Assembly: GCA_003094555.1 (NCBI GenBank)
Contig: NATW01000100.1
Location: 1 to 39,288 of the forward strand
Direction of reading: 5' to 3'
Length of the DNA stretch: 39,288 bases
Origin: a gamma proteobacterium symbiont of Ctena orbiculata
GTDB taxonomy: Bacteria; Pseudomonadota; Gammaproteobacteria; Chromatiales; Chromatiaceae
A program made the position numbers and the translations under genes. Position 1 is the stretch's first letter. Every line of letters starts with the position of its first letter. This document shows positions 23,955 through 33,109 of this stretch, one piece after another. The notes beneath the pieces are model-generated. The model was given only the letters and a program-made list of their open reading frames with translations, searched no databases and was not told where the DNA came from.

Positions 23955-24217
23955 GGGAATTTCCTTACGCCTGGCAATCGGACCCAGTCTACTCTGCTCT
24001 ACAATCCGCGTCGCTAACGGGATTCGGTGAAGGGGTATTGTTCTACGCCAGGGTCGGGTCCGCTGACCTCTGTTTGATCCACAAAATAGCCCTGTGAAGG
24101 GGAATGCTGAAAATGCCGGCGCTTTGGGGTAAAGTGGCCTCCCTTTTTTTGGTATCTGTGGCGATAATCTGGATTTACGCCAGGCCACAGCCAGTTGAAC
24201 CGTAGGAGATAATAATC

Positions 24218-24910
24218 ATGGCCCGTCAATCCGATAAGATCGCACCATCAATATTGTCAGCGGATTTCGCCAAGCTGGGTGAAGAGGTGGATAACGTCCT
24301 CGCCTCCGGTGCGGAGATCGTACATTTTGACGTCATGGACAACCACTATGTGCCCAATCTGACCATTGGTCCGCTGGTCTGCGAGGCCCTGCGCAAGCAT
24401 GGTGTCACAGCCGATATCGATGTGCATATGATGGTCAAACCGGTGGACCGTATCATTCCTGACTTCGCCAAGGCCGGGGCCACCTACATCACCTTTCATC
24501 CGGAGGCCTCCGAGCATGTCGACCGCAGCCTGCAGCTGATCCGCAGCGAGGGCTGTAAATCGGGCCTGGTGTTCAATCCGGCCACCCCCCTGTCCCATCT
24601 CGACTATGTGCTGGATAAGGTCGACATGATACTGCTGATGTCGGTCAACCCGGGATTCGGCGGTCAGAGTTTCATCCCGGCCACCCTGGATAAACTGCGC
24701 CAGTGTCGCCAAATGATCGATGATTCCGGTCTGGATATCCGCCTCGAGATCGACGGTGGGGTCAAGGTCGACAACATCGCCGAGATCAAGGCTGCCGGTG
24801 CCGATACCTTCGTCGCCGGTTCAGGCATTTTCGGTTTCCCTGAAGCGGGTGATGCCAACCGTTACGACACCATCGTCGGCAAGATGAAGGCCGAAATGGC
24901 CAAGGTTTGA
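24218..24910 (+). CDS. rpe: Ribulose-phosphate 3-epimerase
   Basis: This 230-residue TIM barrel interconverts ribulose 5-phosphate and xylulose 5-phosphate in the Calvin and pentose phosphate cycles. Family signatures are clear: [16 protein letters not shown] at the start, [17 protein letters not shown] with metal-binding His and Asp, DVHMMV, then [12 protein letters not shown] and EIDGGV near the end. GTAGGAGATAATAATC before the ATG holds a good ribosome site. gph follows after a repeat-containing gap of 150 bases, as in pseudomonads. Confidence 0.97.
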   Translation: MARQSDKIAPSILSADFAKLGEEVDNVLASGAEIVHFDVMDNHYVPNLTIGPLVCEALRKHGVTADIDVHMMVKPVDRIIPDFAKAGATYITFHPEASEHVDRSLQLIRSEGCKSGLVFNPATPLSHLDYVLDKVDMILLMSVNPGFGGQSFIPATLDKLRQCRQMIDDSGLDIRLEIDGGVKVDNIAEIKAAGADTFVAGSGIFGFPEAGDANRYDTIVGKMKAEMAKV

Positions 24911-24924
24911 TTGAATGAAATATT

Positions 24925-25038
24925 AGTTCGCGAATGAAACCAAATAAACGTAAATGTTTTTAATATGTAGGGTGCGGTGAGCCGCACCCTACGCATTAAC
25001 GATCAATCATTCTTTATTTGCGTTCATTCGCGGACCTC
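24925..25038. repeat. Miniature inverted-repeat element between rpe and gph
   Basis: The ends are inverted copies of one sequence: AGTTCGCGAATGAA at left, and on the right the reverse complement of GTCCGCGAATGAACGCAAAT. A perfect hairpin (24967-24992: GTAGGGTGCGG, loop TGAG, CCGCACCCTAC) lies in the middle. The same termini bound the larger element at 27993-28324. Confidence 0.75.
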
Positions 25039-25060
25039 TTCCGTTTGAGAGTACCCGGTC

Positions 25061-25738
25061 ATGATTAAAAAACCCGAAATGATCCTCATCGACGTGGACG
25101 GCACCCTGGTCGACAGCGTGCCTGACCTGGCCTATTGCGTGGATGAGATGATGAAACAGCTGGGCCGGCCGCCCCACGGTGAAACGAAGGTGCGGGACTG
25201 GGTAGGCAACGGGGTGGAGCGTCTGGTGCGCCGTGCTCTCATCGGCCAGCTGGATGGTGAACCTGAGGAGGCGGAATTCGCACGCGCCTATCCTATCTTT
25301 CTCGAACTCTATGCTGAGAATACCAGTAAGCGATCGCTGCTCTATCCCGGTATCCGTGAGGGGCTGGACTACTTGAAGGGGCAGGGTTACCGCCTGGGCT
25401 GCGTCACCAACAAGGCTGCTCAGTTCACCCTGCCGCTGCTGCGGGACCTGGGTGTGCATGACGATTTCGAGATCGTTGTCGCCGGTGATACCCTGCCGAA
25501 GAAGAAGCCGGATCCGATGCCCCTGTTGCATGCGGCGGAGCAACTGTCAGCGGATCCTTCCGCGGCATTGATGGTGGGTGATTCCCAAAGTGATGTGAAG
25601 GCGGCCCGTGCAGCGGGTTTTCAGATTGTCTGCATGAGTTACGGTTACAATCATGGCGAAGATATCCGGCACTACAATCCGGATGCGGTGCTCGATTCGT
25701 TGATCGAGATTCGCACCCTGCTGGAAAATGCCGCTTGA
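25061..25738 (+). CDS. gph: Phosphoglycolate phosphatase
   Basis: This 225-residue HAD-superfamily phosphatase has motif I DVDGTLVDS (nucleophile Asp11, acid Asp13), motif II in CVTNK, motif III Lys in KKKPDP and motif IV GDSQSDVKAA. It removes phosphate from 2-phosphoglycolate, made when RuBisCO uses oxygen, or during DNA repair. The position after rpe and before trpE is the order known from Pseudomonas, and in an autotroph the link to carbon fixation is natural. The ATG at 25061 gives a family-like start; the preceding bases contain part of an inverted-repeat element. Confidence 0.94.
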   Translation: MIKKPEMILIDVDGTLVDSVPDLAYCVDEMMKQLGRPPHGETKVRDWVGNGVERLVRRALIGQLDGEPEEAEFARAYPIFLELYAENTSKRSLLYPGIREGLDYLKGQGYRLGCVTNKAAQFTLPLLRDLGVHDDFEIVVAGDTLPKKKPDPMPLLHAAEQLSADPSAALMVGDSQSDVKAARAAGFQIVCMSYGYNHGEDIRHYNPDAVLDSLIEIRTLLENAA

Positions 25739-25795
25739 GCCAGGACCAAGTTTTGATTATGGTTAACCCCGACTATTCACAGTAGACGATTTGAA

Positions 25796-25852
25796 ATGGC
25801 CCTGCTTTCACACGACACGACCTTGATGTATGGCGCGCGATGGCGTTGGTGA
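25796..25852 (+). CDS. trpL: Putative trp leader peptide (18 aa, ends RWRW)
   Basis: An 18-codon frame, MALLSHDTTLMYGARWRW, ends with TGG-CGT-TGG-TGA 54 bases before trpE. Two Trp codons out of the last three are the hallmark of a tryptophan attenuation leader. Just after it, GTTGGT (in the Trp-codon region) can pair with ACCAAC (25859-25864), and ACCAAC could instead pair imperfectly with GTTG-TCT-GGT further on, giving two exclusive folds. Neither start (25796 or 25826) has a convincing ribosome site, and there is no clear terminator, so the mechanism is unproven. Confidence 0.5.
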   Translation: MALLSHDTTLMYGARWRW

Positions 25853-25906
25853 TTCCCGAACCAACCCGTTAAATCCCGTTGTCTGGTCTTTTGTGTGGAG
25901 AGGAAA

Positions 25907-27403
25907 ATGACCCCCCAACAGTTCGCCGCCCTGGCGCAACAGGGCTACAACCGCATACCTGTCGTGTGTGAGGTCCTTGCGGATCTCGACACCCCCCTCA
26001 GTGTCTATATGAAGCTGGCCCATGGCCCCTACTCCTATCTCTTTGAGTCGGTGCATGGGGGAGAGAAGTGGGGGCGCTACTCCATTATCGGCCTCGCTTG
26101 CCATACCCAGGTCAGGGTCGAAGGTCTGCGGATCGAGGTGGTGACCGATGGCGAGGTGACTGAATCCCACCAGGTGGATGATCCCCTGGCCTGGATCGAG
26201 ACCTTCCAGCAGCGCTTCAAGGCCGCCGAGGTAGAGGACCTGCCGCGCTTCAATGGGGGTTTGGTGGGCTATTTCGGTTACGACATCATCCGCTATATCG
26301 AACCAAAACTGGCCCAGTCTCCCAATCCCGATCTACTCGGGACGCCGGATATCCTGTTGATGGTCTCCGACGAACTGGTGGTGTTCGACAACCTGTCGGG
26401 GCGGATGTTCGTGATTGTGCATGTGGATCCCTCTCAGGGCGGTACCCTGGCATCGGCCGAATCGCGCATCCGCGAGCTGGTCCACGCCATGCGGCAGCCC
26501 ATACCCCGGGAGAGTTGCGGTCCTGAGCGAACCATTAATGAGTCCGATTTTGTCTCCGGCTTTACCGAGCAGGGTTACAAACAGGCGGTGGAGCGGATCA
26601 AGGAGTATATCCTCGAGGGCGACTGTATGCAGGTGGTAGTCTCGCAGCGCCTGTCGATTCCGTTTCAGGCGCCACCCATCGATCTCTACAGGGCTCTGCG
26701 CGGGCTCAACCCCTCACCCTATATGTACTACCTCAATCTGGACGATTTTCATATCGTCGGCTCCTCACCGGAGATCCTCACCCGCCTCGAGGATGGGGAG
26801 GTCACGGTCCGCCCCATTGCGGGGACCCGCCGGCGTGGACATACGGAAGATGAGGACCGGGCCCTGGAGGCGGAGCTGCTGGACGATCCCAAGGAGCTAG
26901 CCGAACATCTGATGCTGATCGATCTCGGGCGCAATGACACCGGCCGGGTGGCGAAGATCGGTAGCGTGCAATTGACCGATAAGATGATCGTGGAGCGCTA
27001 CTCCCATGTCATGCATATCGTCTCCAATGTGATCGGGGAGTTGCGCGACGGTATGAGCGCCATCGACGTGCTGCGGGCCACCTTCCCCGCCGGTACGGTG
27101 AGTGGGGCGCCGAAGATCCGCGCCATGGAGATCATCGATGAACTGGAACCGGTGAAGCGGGGGGTCTACTCCGGCGCGGTGGGTTACCTCTCCTGGAACG
27201 GCAATATGGATACCGCCATCGCCATCCGAACCGCGGTGATCAAGGACAAAATCCTGCACATCCAGGCGGGGGCCGGTATCGTCGCCGACTCCATACCCGA
27301 GCTGGAGTGGAAGGAGACCATGAATAAGGGACGGGCGGTATTCCGTGCCGTGGCCCTGGCGGAAGCCGGGCTCGACCGGCATGCCTGTGATAAGGAGACA
27401 TAG
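25907..27403 (+). CDS. trpE: Anthranilate synthase component I
   Basis: This 498-residue chorismate-binding enzyme makes anthranilate with TrpG-delivered ammonia, the first step to tryptophan. An N-terminal regulatory region contains [20 protein letters not shown], matching the LLES tryptophan-feedback site. The catalytic part has [30 protein letters not shown] and [10 protein letters not shown], all standard. The ATG at 25907 has GGAGAGG directly before it; a GTG four codons upstream also keeps the frame, but is less well placed. A possible leader peptide lies upstream. trpG follows two bases after the TAG stop. Confidence 0.97.
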   Translation: MTPQQFAALAQQGYNRIPVVCEVLADLDTPLSVYMKLAHGPYSYLFESVHGGEKWGRYSIIGLACHTQVRVEGLRIEVVTDGEVTESHQVDDPLAWIETFQQRFKAAEVEDLPRFNGGLVGYFGYDIIRYIEPKLAQSPNPDLLGTPDILLMVSDELVVFDNLSGRMFVIVHVDPSQGGTLASAESRIRELVHAMRQPIPRESCGPERTINESDFVSGFTEQGYKQAVERIKEYILEGDCMQVVVSQRLSIPFQAPPIDLYRALRGLNPSPYMYYLNLDDFHIVGSSPEILTRLEDGEVTVRPIAGTRRRGHTEDEDRALEAELLDDPKELAEHLMLIDLGRNDTGRVAKIGSVQLTDKMIVERYSHVMHIVSNVIGELRDGMSAIDVLRATFPAGTVSGAPKIRAMEIIDELEPVKRGVYSGAVGYLSWNGNMDTAIAIRTAVIKDKILHIQAGAGIVADSIPELEWKETMNKGRAVFRAVALAEAGLDRHACDKET

Positions 27404-27405
27404 CT

Positions 27406-27984
27406 GTGTTATTAATGATCGACAATTATGACTCCTTCACCTATAACCTGGTGCAATATCTCGGCGAGCTCGGTGTGGAGGTCAAGGTGGTGCGTAACGA
27501 TGAGATCGGGGTGAAGGATATCGATGCCATCGGCCCCGACCGGATCGTCATCTCACCCGGCCCCTGTACCCCCAACGAGGCGGGCATTTCGGTGGAGACC
27601 ATCCGCGCCTATGCCGGCCGCATACCGATCCTGGGTGTCTGTCTTGGCCACCAATCCATTGGCCAGGCATTCGGTGGCAGGATCGTGCATGCGCGGGAGG
27701 TGATGCATGGCAAGACCTCCCCCATCATGCATGCGGACACCGGGGTCTTCAGCGGTCTGGAGAATCCCTTCGAGGCGACCCGCTACCACTCCCTGGTGAT
27801 CGAGAAGGAGAGCCTACCCGTCTGCCTGGAGGTCACTGCCTGGACCGAGGTCGAGGGAGGGATGGATGAGATCATGGGGGTGCGACACAAGGAGCTGGCG
27901 ATCCAGGGGGTGCAGTTTCATCCCGAATCGATCCTCACTCGTCACGGACACGATCTGTTGCGTAATTTCGTCGAGGGGCGGTAG
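27406..27984 (+). CDS. trpG: Anthranilate synthase component II (glutamine amidotransferase)
   Basis: This 192-residue class I glutamine amidotransferase starts with GTG as [20 protein letters not shown], typical for TrpG. The catalytic triad is visible: Cys in [13 protein letters not shown] and His-Glu in QFHPESIL. It hydrolyses glutamine and passes ammonia to TrpE; members also serve PabB. AAGGAG upstream of the GTG overlaps the end of trpE, so the pair is translationally coupled. The next gene, trpD, is 380 bases away because of an inserted repeat element. Confidence 0.96.
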   Translation: MLLMIDNYDSFTYNLVQYLGELGVEVKVVRNDEIGVKDIDAIGPDRIVISPGPCTPNEAGISVETIRAYAGRIPILGVCLGHQSIGQAFGGRIVHAREVMHGKTSPIMHADTGVFSGLENPFEATRYHSLVIEKESLPVCLEVTAWTEVEGGMDEIMGVRHKELAIQGVQFHPESILTRHGHDLLRNFVEGR

Positions 27985-27992
27985 CTTTTTTT

Positions 27993-28324
27993 AGTCCGCA
28001 AATGAACGCAAATTTTTCTACTCTGGTTGCCATGGCCCATCAATACGAACAGACAGTCATTTCGGTGGGGCAGATGTAGGGTGCGGCTTGCCGCCCCGAC
28101 AGCACATCCTTGTGCCGACGGGGCTACCGCGGCGTCCATGCCGCTGCTGCGAAAGAAGAGCGCCGGAGGCTTCTGTGCCAGGTAATAGGGAGCAGCTTGT
28201 AGGGTGGGGCAGGCCCCACCCTACACCATGGCCATAATGCTCTGCCAGACACTGTCCACTCCCATGGTGGACCCTGACAACCAGAGTAGAAAAATTTGCG
28301 TTCATTTGCGTTCATTCGCGGACT
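27993..28324. repeat. 332-bp inverted-repeat (MITE-like) element inside the trp operon
   Basis: The left end (27993-28029) and the reverse complement of the right end match over about 37 bases apart from a ten-base extra repeat on the right: both contain AGTCCGC, ATGAACGCAAAT and TTTTCTACTCTGGTTG. Inside lie a GTAGGGTGCGG fragment (about 28077), a copy of the dispersed GCGGCGTCC repeat (28118-28171) and a perfect GTAGGGTGGGGC hairpin (28198-28225). No real ORF is present. It fills the gap between trpG and trpD and could affect read-through. Confidence 0.85.
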
Positions 28325-28364
28325 GCAATAGATTCACTCCTGAACGAATAAAAGGAGAACACCC

Positions 28365-29387
28365 GTGGAGATGCAGCAAGCCATAAAAAAAGTCCTGGCT
28401 CGCCAGGATCTCACCGCCGACGAGATGACGGCGGTGATGCGCAACATCATGACCGGTAATGCCACCCCGGCCCAGATCGGTGGATTCCTGGTCGGTCTGC
28501 GCATGAAGGAGGAGACGGTGAGCGAGATCGCGGCCGCGGCCTCGGTGATGCGCGAGCTGGCCTCCGGCGTCTCCATCGCCGATCTCTCCAACACCGTCGA
28601 CATCGTCGGTACCGGGGGGGATGCCTCAGGCACCTTCAATGTCTCCACCGCCTGTATGTTCGTCGCCGCCGCCGCCGGCTGTCACGTGGCGAAGCATGGC
28701 AACCGTTCGGTCTCTTCCAAGTCGGGCAGTGCCGACGCCCTCGAGGCCGCGGGTGTCAGGCTCGACCTGTCGCCACAGCAGGTGGAGCAGTGTGTGCGTG
28801 AAGTCGGTGTCGGTTTCATGTTCGCCCCAGGCCACCACAGTGCGATGAAACACGCTATCGGTCCGCGTAAGGAGATGGGTGTGCGTACCATCTTCAATGT
28901 CCTGGGACCGTTGACCAATCCGGCAGGGGTACCGAATCAGCTGCTGGGTGTTTTCGACAGCGACTTGCTCGAACCCCTGGCCGAGGTGTTGCAACGTCTG
29001 GGAAGCCGGCATGTGATGGTGGTTCACTCCCGTGACGGCCTGGATGAGATCAGTATCGGGGATGGCACAGACGTGGCAGAGTTGAAAGATGGCCGGATCA
29101 GGCGATTCACCCTGCACCCCGAGCAGTTCGGCCTGCAGCGCAGTTCCCTGGATGCCATCCGGGTCAACGATGCCGCAGAGAGTCTGGCCATGATCCGCGG
29201 TTTACTGGAAGACAATCCCGGGCCGGCTCGGGATATCGTGGTGTTCAATGCGGGGGCCGCGATCTATACCGCCGGTCTGGCGGAGAGCCTGGAGGAAGGT
29301 ATCGAGAAGGCCAATCACGCCATCACCAGCGGTGAGGCGCGGAGCCGTCTCGATCGTCTGGTGGTCTTGACCCAGAGCTTCGACTGA
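28365..29387 (+). CDS. trpD: Anthranilate phosphoribosyltransferase
   Basis: This 340-residue enzyme transfers phosphoribose from PRPP to anthranilate. Conserved sites seen are [14 protein letters not shown] (PRPP/pyrophosphate loop), [19 protein letters not shown], and [10 protein letters not shown]. The GTG at 28365 lies eight bases after AAAGGAG and is preferred over an ATG two codons later. The gene follows the repeat element and is separated from trpC by two bases. Confidence 0.97.
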   Translation: MEMQQAIKKVLARQDLTADEMTAVMRNIMTGNATPAQIGGFLVGLRMKEETVSEIAAAASVMRELASGVSIADLSNTVDIVGTGGDASGTFNVSTACMFVAAAAGCHVAKHGNRSVSSKSGSADALEAAGVRLDLSPQQVEQCVREVGVGFMFAPGHHSAMKHAIGPRKEMGVRTIFNVLGPLTNPAGVPNQLLGVFDSDLLEPLAEVLQRLGSRHVMVVHSRDGLDEISIGDGTDVAELKDGRIRRFTLHPEQFGLQRSSLDAIRVNDAAESLAMIRGLLEDNPGPARDIVVFNAGAAIYTAGLAESLEEGIEKANHAITSGEARSRLDRLVVLTQSFD

Positions 29388-29389
29388 AC

Positions 29390-30187
29390 ATGAGCGCTAC
29401 CCCCGATATTCTGCTGAAGATAACCCGGCGTAAGCGCCAGGAGATCGCCGACAGGCTGTCGCTACGCTCCATCGCCGAGCTGGAGACGTCGCTGCCCCAG
29501 GCTTCCGAACCGCGGGGCTTTGCCGATGCGATCGCCCGCAAACTGGCGGCTGGTGAGGCGGGGGTGATCGCTGAGATCAAGAAGGCATCACCCAGTAAAG
29601 GTGTATTGAGAGAGGACTTTCAACCTGCGCAGATCGCCCTGAGTTATGCCAAGGGTGGCGCTGCCTGCCTCTCCGTACTGACCGACATCGACTTCTTTCA
29701 GGGCAGCGACCAGTACCTGCAGCAGGCCCGGGACGCCTGCACGCTGCCGGTGATCCGCAAAGACTTCATTATCGATCCCTACCAGGTGTATGAGGCGCGA
29801 GCGATCGGTGCGGATTGCATTCTCCTCATCGCCGCCTGCCTGGATGACCAACAACTCAAGGATCTGAACGATCTGGCCCGGCAGTTGGGTATGGATGTCT
29901 TGATCGAGGTGCATGATGCAGAGGAGCTGCAGCGGGCCTTGCAGGTGGAGAATCGTCTGATCGGCATCAACAACCGTAATCTGCGCAGCTTTGAGGTCAG
30001 TCTCGATACCACCCTTGAGTTACTGCCCAGGATACCGGCCGACAGGATCGTGGTGACGGAGAGCGGCATTCTCACAAGCGATGACGTGGCCCTGATGCGC
30101 AGTCACCAGGTCAACGCCTTTCTGGTGGGCGAAGCCTTTATGCGGGCGGAGGATCCGGGGATGAAGCTGGCGCGACTCTTCGCCTGA
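29390..30187 (+). CDS. trpC: Indole-3-glycerol phosphate synthase
   Basis: This 265-residue TIM barrel closes the indole ring from CdRP. Signature segments are [16 protein letters not shown] with the catalytic Lys, [31 protein letters not shown] and VTESGI. It is monofunctional (no TrpF fusion), as in pseudomonads. The ATG follows the trpD stop by two bases, with a weak ribosome site, so coupling is likely. Its TGA overlaps the ATG of the WYL regulator. Confidence 0.97.
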   Translation: MSATPDILLKITRRKRQEIADRLSLRSIAELETSLPQASEPRGFADAIARKLAAGEAGVIAEIKKASPSKGVLREDFQPAQIALSYAKGGAACLSVLTDIDFFQGSDQYLQQARDACTLPVIRKDFIIDPYQVYEARAIGADCILLIAACLDDQQLKDLNDLARQLGMDVLIEVHDAEELQRALQVENRLIGINNRNLRSFEVSLDTTLELLPRIPADRIVVTESGILTSDDVALMRSHQVNAFLVGEAFMRAEDPGMKLARLFA

Positions 30188-30867
30188 TGCGTCGGGCCGA
30201 TCGACTCTTCCGCATTACCCAGGAACTTGATACCAAGCGCTATCTGACCGCCCGTGAGCTTGCACAGCTACTCGAGGTTTCGCAACGCACCATCTATCGT
30301 GACATCGATGCACTCTCCACGTCCGGGGTTCCCATCGAGGGGACGGCGGGCGCCGGTTACCGCCTGTGTCAGGGATTCAGACTTCCTCCCCTGATGTTCG
30401 ATGATGAAGAGCTGACCGCCCTGCTCCTGGGTATACGCATGGTGCAGGCCTGGTCGGATCGCAATCTCGCCGCTGCAGCGGCCAGGTTACGGCGTAAAAT
30501 AGAAGCCATCCTGCCACAGCGTCTGCAACCGATAGTCGATGGCGAGGCTCTGCTTGTGCCGGACTTCCATCTGCCGGAGATGGTGCGTGAACACGCCGCC
30601 CGGCTGCGCAGCGCAATCAATGAAAAGGAGCGTGTGTGGATGAGATACCAGAGGGCTGACAAGCTGGTGTCGGAACGGGTGGTCTGGCCCCTAGGTCTCT
30701 TCTACTGGGGGGAGAAGTGGACCCTGGGCGCCTGGTGCGAGCTGCGAGGCGCGTTTCGTCAATTCCGACTCGATCGGATTGTCGATCTCGATCTCACAGG
30801 TTCCCGCTATCGGGAGACCGAGGGGCGTACCCTGCGCGATCTGCTGTTGGCCGTGAATGATGCCTGA
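30187..30867 (+). CDS. HTH-WYL (YafY-like) transcriptional regulator
   Basis: This 226-residue regulator has an N-terminal winged helix (about 1-60; TARELAQLLEVSQRTIYRDIDAL) and a C-terminal WYL domain, seen here as VVWPLGLFYWGEKWTLGAWCEL, then FRQFRLDRI. WYL domains bind nucleic acids or small ligands. Its ATG overlaps the trpC stop (TGATG), so it is translated as part of the trp operon. That coupling hints at a role in sensing the pathway or nucleotide state, but the target is unknown. This gene is not part of the usual trpC-crp neighbourhood, so it was probably gained. Confidence 0.85.
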   Translation: MRRADRLFRITQELDTKRYLTARELAQLLEVSQRTIYRDIDALSTSGVPIEGTAGAGYRLCQGFRLPPLMFDDEELTALLLGIRMVQAWSDRNLAAAAARLRRKIEAILPQRLQPIVDGEALLVPDFHLPEMVREHAARLRSAINEKERVWMRYQRADKLVSERVVWPLGLFYWGEKWTLGAWCELRGAFRQFRLDRIVDLDLTGSRYRETEGRTLRDLLLAVNDA

Positions 30868-30887
30868 AACCCGGACGGGGCGACGAT

Positions 30888-31765
30888 TCAGCTCTTCTTC
30901 AGCAGGGTCTTGGCCAGTCCCAGGTTGAGCGCCAGGCGCTAGATGCAGCTTTCTTTATTGCGTTTGGCGACCTCGCCCTGTTTCTTTCTGAACCAAGTTT
31001 GAAAGGCGGTTTTCAGGGTAGTGAGGTTGTCTTGTCCGGGTGCGTTCTGATAGCGTTCCAGCGCACTGTCCACGGCCTTTAGCTCGGCTGATCGCCAATG
31101 TCCGGAACGGGCGGTCAGGCTCTTCCACTGTTCATGGGGTATACGGTCGGTGGCCTTGAATTCATCCCAGGAATCGGCAAAACCAGCGGCGGCCGTCTGG
31201 TTTCTCTGATACATATACTGGGCGTCATCCGATAGCCAGAGTGTCGGCTGCAGTCTCTCCAGCTTCTACTCAATACAGTCGTCACGGATTGCCGTCGATC
31301 TGTCGAAGGTAGGGTCGAAGTAGTTGCTTCCAATCTTACAGAGGTAGTGAACCGGAAACAGGCAGCGTCCATCCAGGGTTCCGTTGGCCGGGTTTCTGAC
31401 GTTGCCGCGGGCTGGCCCGCCGAACACCCGCTTCGATTTGGTAATCATCCCCTTGTTTTCGCTGTTTCCGAAGCAATTTTCAACGCTGGCTTTCGGCAGC
31501 GTTTCCCGGGGCCCCAGGCCCTGTCGTTTATGGCATACATAGCTCCAGGTCGCGTGGAATGCCCTGGCCAGATCCTCGCAGTTGCAGTGGGAGGCATCGT
31601 AGGCCCAGTGGGCCTTTGCGTAGGGCATGAAGTTTTTCTTGAACAGCTCCTGGGGCAGGCTGTTTTTTGGTCCTTTCCAGGAGACGGCCAACTGCTTTAG
31701 GATGGCATCCAATACAGCCAGGTTTCCTCTCCCGTTACCTGGTATCCTCTGGTCAGATCCGGCAT
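30888..31765 (-). pseudogene. Disrupted gene with papain/transglutaminase-like motifs
   Basis: Translation should start at ATG 31765 (strong AGAGGAGAAACAAG site), giving MPDLTRGYQVTGEETW before an early stop. A different frame then reads on for about 160 residues with HCNCEDLARAFHATW and RCLFPVHYLCKIGSNYFDPT, a spacing like the Cys, His, Asp of transglutaminase- or papain-like enzymes. An in-frame TAG at 31266-31268 interrupts it, after which 108 more codons continue (LQPTLWLSDDAQYMYQRNQ and so on) to a second TAG at 30939. Beyond this, RLALNLGLAKTLLKKS extends to TGA at 30888. One frameshift and one or two nonsense codons mark a decaying gene. The family is not recognised. TAG ends several healthy genes here, so recoding is unlikely. 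Confidence 0.6.
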
Positions 31766-31994
31766 CTTGTTTCTCCTCTGCCCTGGAAGTTTTGTCGTTA
31801 TTGCTGGTCAATCGTTTCTCAGGCCCTAATACAATGATAGACACCCCGGGCTTGCAGAGCCTTCTCTGAAGTTGATCGTGAATAATGTTTGATCTTTGCG
31901 GATCCAGTGGAATGAATTTGCAATCCTGACACAACGTTGTCAGTAGTGGTTGATTAGACTCGATTGGGAGATGACGAAAAAAGGAGCAGATAAA

Positions 31995-32420
31995 GTGAGC
32001 ATGGCACCAAGAATCAACCTGATTACCCTGGGCGTGGAGGCGTTGTCGCGTTCCATCGATTTCTACCAGGCCCTTGGCTTTCCCCGCTATCCCTATGAGA
32101 GTGAAGAGATCGCTTTTTTTCAGCTTCATGGAAGCTGGTTTGCCCTCTATCCAAAACAGGCCCTGGCGGAGGATGCGGGTGTCTCCGTTGGAGATAGCGG
32201 ATTTCACAACTTCACCCTGGCGCATAATGTGACTGACCGTGACTCCGTGGACCGGATCATGGACGAGGCTTTGTCTGCGGGCGCCAGGTTGGTGAAACCG
32301 GCCCAGGAGGCATTCTGGGGCGGATACACCGGCTGTTTCGCCGATCCCGACGGATTTATTTGGGAGGTGGCCCATGTGCCCGGATTCTGGATCGGTCCGA
32401 AACCGGAGGATGAAGCATGA
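31995..32420 (+). CDS. VOC-family (glyoxalase/dioxygenase-like) protein
   Basis: This 141-residue single-module vicinal oxygen chelate protein has PRINLITLGVEALSRSIDFY at the start, FHNFTLAHNV in the middle and YTGCFADPDGFIWEVAH near the end, with possible metal ligands His and Glu. Members include lyases, dioxygenases and resistance proteins; the substrate is not clear. A GTG at 31995 lies eight bases after AAGGAG and is chosen over an ATG two codons later. Longer in-frame starts at 31950 and 31971 lack ribosome sites. The stop overlaps the start of tag by four bases. Confidence 0.82.
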   Translation: MSMAPRINLITLGVEALSRSIDFYQALGFPRYPYESEEIAFFQLHGSWFALYPKQALAEDAGVSVGDSGFHNFTLAHNVTDRDSVDRIMDEALSAGARLVKPAQEAFWGGYTGCFADPDGFIWEVAHVPGFWIGPKPEDEA

Positions 32421-32989
32421 GCAAGATGGAACCCTGTCCATGGTGTCTGGGAAGTGAAGACTATATCCGCTACCACGATGACGAGTGGGGTGTGCCCTCC
32501 CATGACCCGCAGCATCTGTTTGAAATGCTGATCCTCGAGGGTGCCCAGGCCGGTCTCTCCTGGTTGACCATTCTGCGAAAGCGTGAGGGTTATCGCCGCG
32601 CATTCCACAATTTTGACGTGGAGCGGATCGCTGAATTTGGCGACAAGGATACGGCAAGACTGCTTGCGGATCCCGGCATCGTGCGCAATCGTCTCAAGGT
32701 AGCCGCTACCATAGACAATGCGAGGGCTGTGCTGCAGCTGGAGTCGGGGGAGGGGTTGGCATCACTGCTCTGGTCCTTCGTGGAGGGCAAGCCGATTCAG
32801 AATCGCTGGCGCACCCTGGAGGAGGTACCGGCTTCCACATCGCTTTCAGACGTTATGAGCAAGGAGCTCAAACGCCGCGGTTTCCGTTTTATCGGTACCA
32901 CTATCTGTTACGCTTTCATGCAGTCGGTGGGGATGGTGAACGATCATCTGCTGAGTTGTCCGCGGCACAAGGAGGTCGCCGGGCTATAA
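32417..32989 (+). CDS. tag: DNA-3-methyladenine glycosylase I
   Basis: This 190-residue base-excision enzyme removes 3-methyladenine from alkylated DNA. The Tag signature is clear: PCPWCLGSEDYIRYHDDEWG at the start, LILEGAQAGLSW, then GTTICYAFMQSVGMVNDH and a final CPRHKE. The zinc ligands of the family (an N-terminal Cys, a His in YHD, a C-terminal His and Cys in NDHLLSC) are all present. Overlap of ATGA with the VOC gene shows a two-gene unit. Confidence 0.95.
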   Translation: MSKMEPCPWCLGSEDYIRYHDDEWGVPSHDPQHLFEMLILEGAQAGLSWLTILRKREGYRRAFHNFDVERIAEFGDKDTARLLADPGIVRNRLKVAATIDNARAVLQLESGEGLASLLWSFVEGKPIQNRWRTLEEVPASTSLSDVMSKELKRRGFRFIGTTICYAFMQSVGMVNDHLLSCPRHKEVAGL

Positions 32990-33029
32990 CAGGCATCCGC
33001 CTCCCCAACAGCCCGTCCATGTTCCGCTG

Positions 33030-33065
33030 GAATTGACGCGGCATCCCTGCTGCGAATGCGAAAGT
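33030..33065. repeat. Dispersed intergenic repeat, copy 3 (diverged)
   Basis: GACGCGGCATCCCTGCTGCG followed by AATGCGAAAG resembles the copies at 11219-11281 and 28118-28171. It lies in the 120-base gap between the convergent tag and crp genes. The match is looser than between the other two copies. Confidence 0.45.
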
Positions 33066-33109
33066 GGAGTACCAACCGACTCCCTTTTCGATCATTAGTT
33101 TGTATGCTG

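Noticed and set aside
28057-28315. Short minus-strand ORFs between trpG and trpD
   Set aside because: They lie wholly inside the inverted-repeat element, with no ribosome site or recognisable protein.
24926-28324. CRISPR-like spacing of GCGTTCATT repeats
   Set aside because: The repeats are inverted ends of two elements, not regularly spaced direct repeats, and no cas gene is present.
30939-31268. Amber (TAG) readthrough or pyrrolysine recoding
   Set aside because: The same gene also has a frameshift, and TAG is the normal stop of trpE, the EAL gene, the aspartic protease and the CbiM-like gene. No pyl genes are in the window.
31766-32657. Upstream part of a 463-codon minus-strand frame (31266-32657)
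   Set aside because: It runs opposite the clear VOC and tag genes. Only the portion below about 31765 shows protein-like sequence, and that is listed as a pseudogene.
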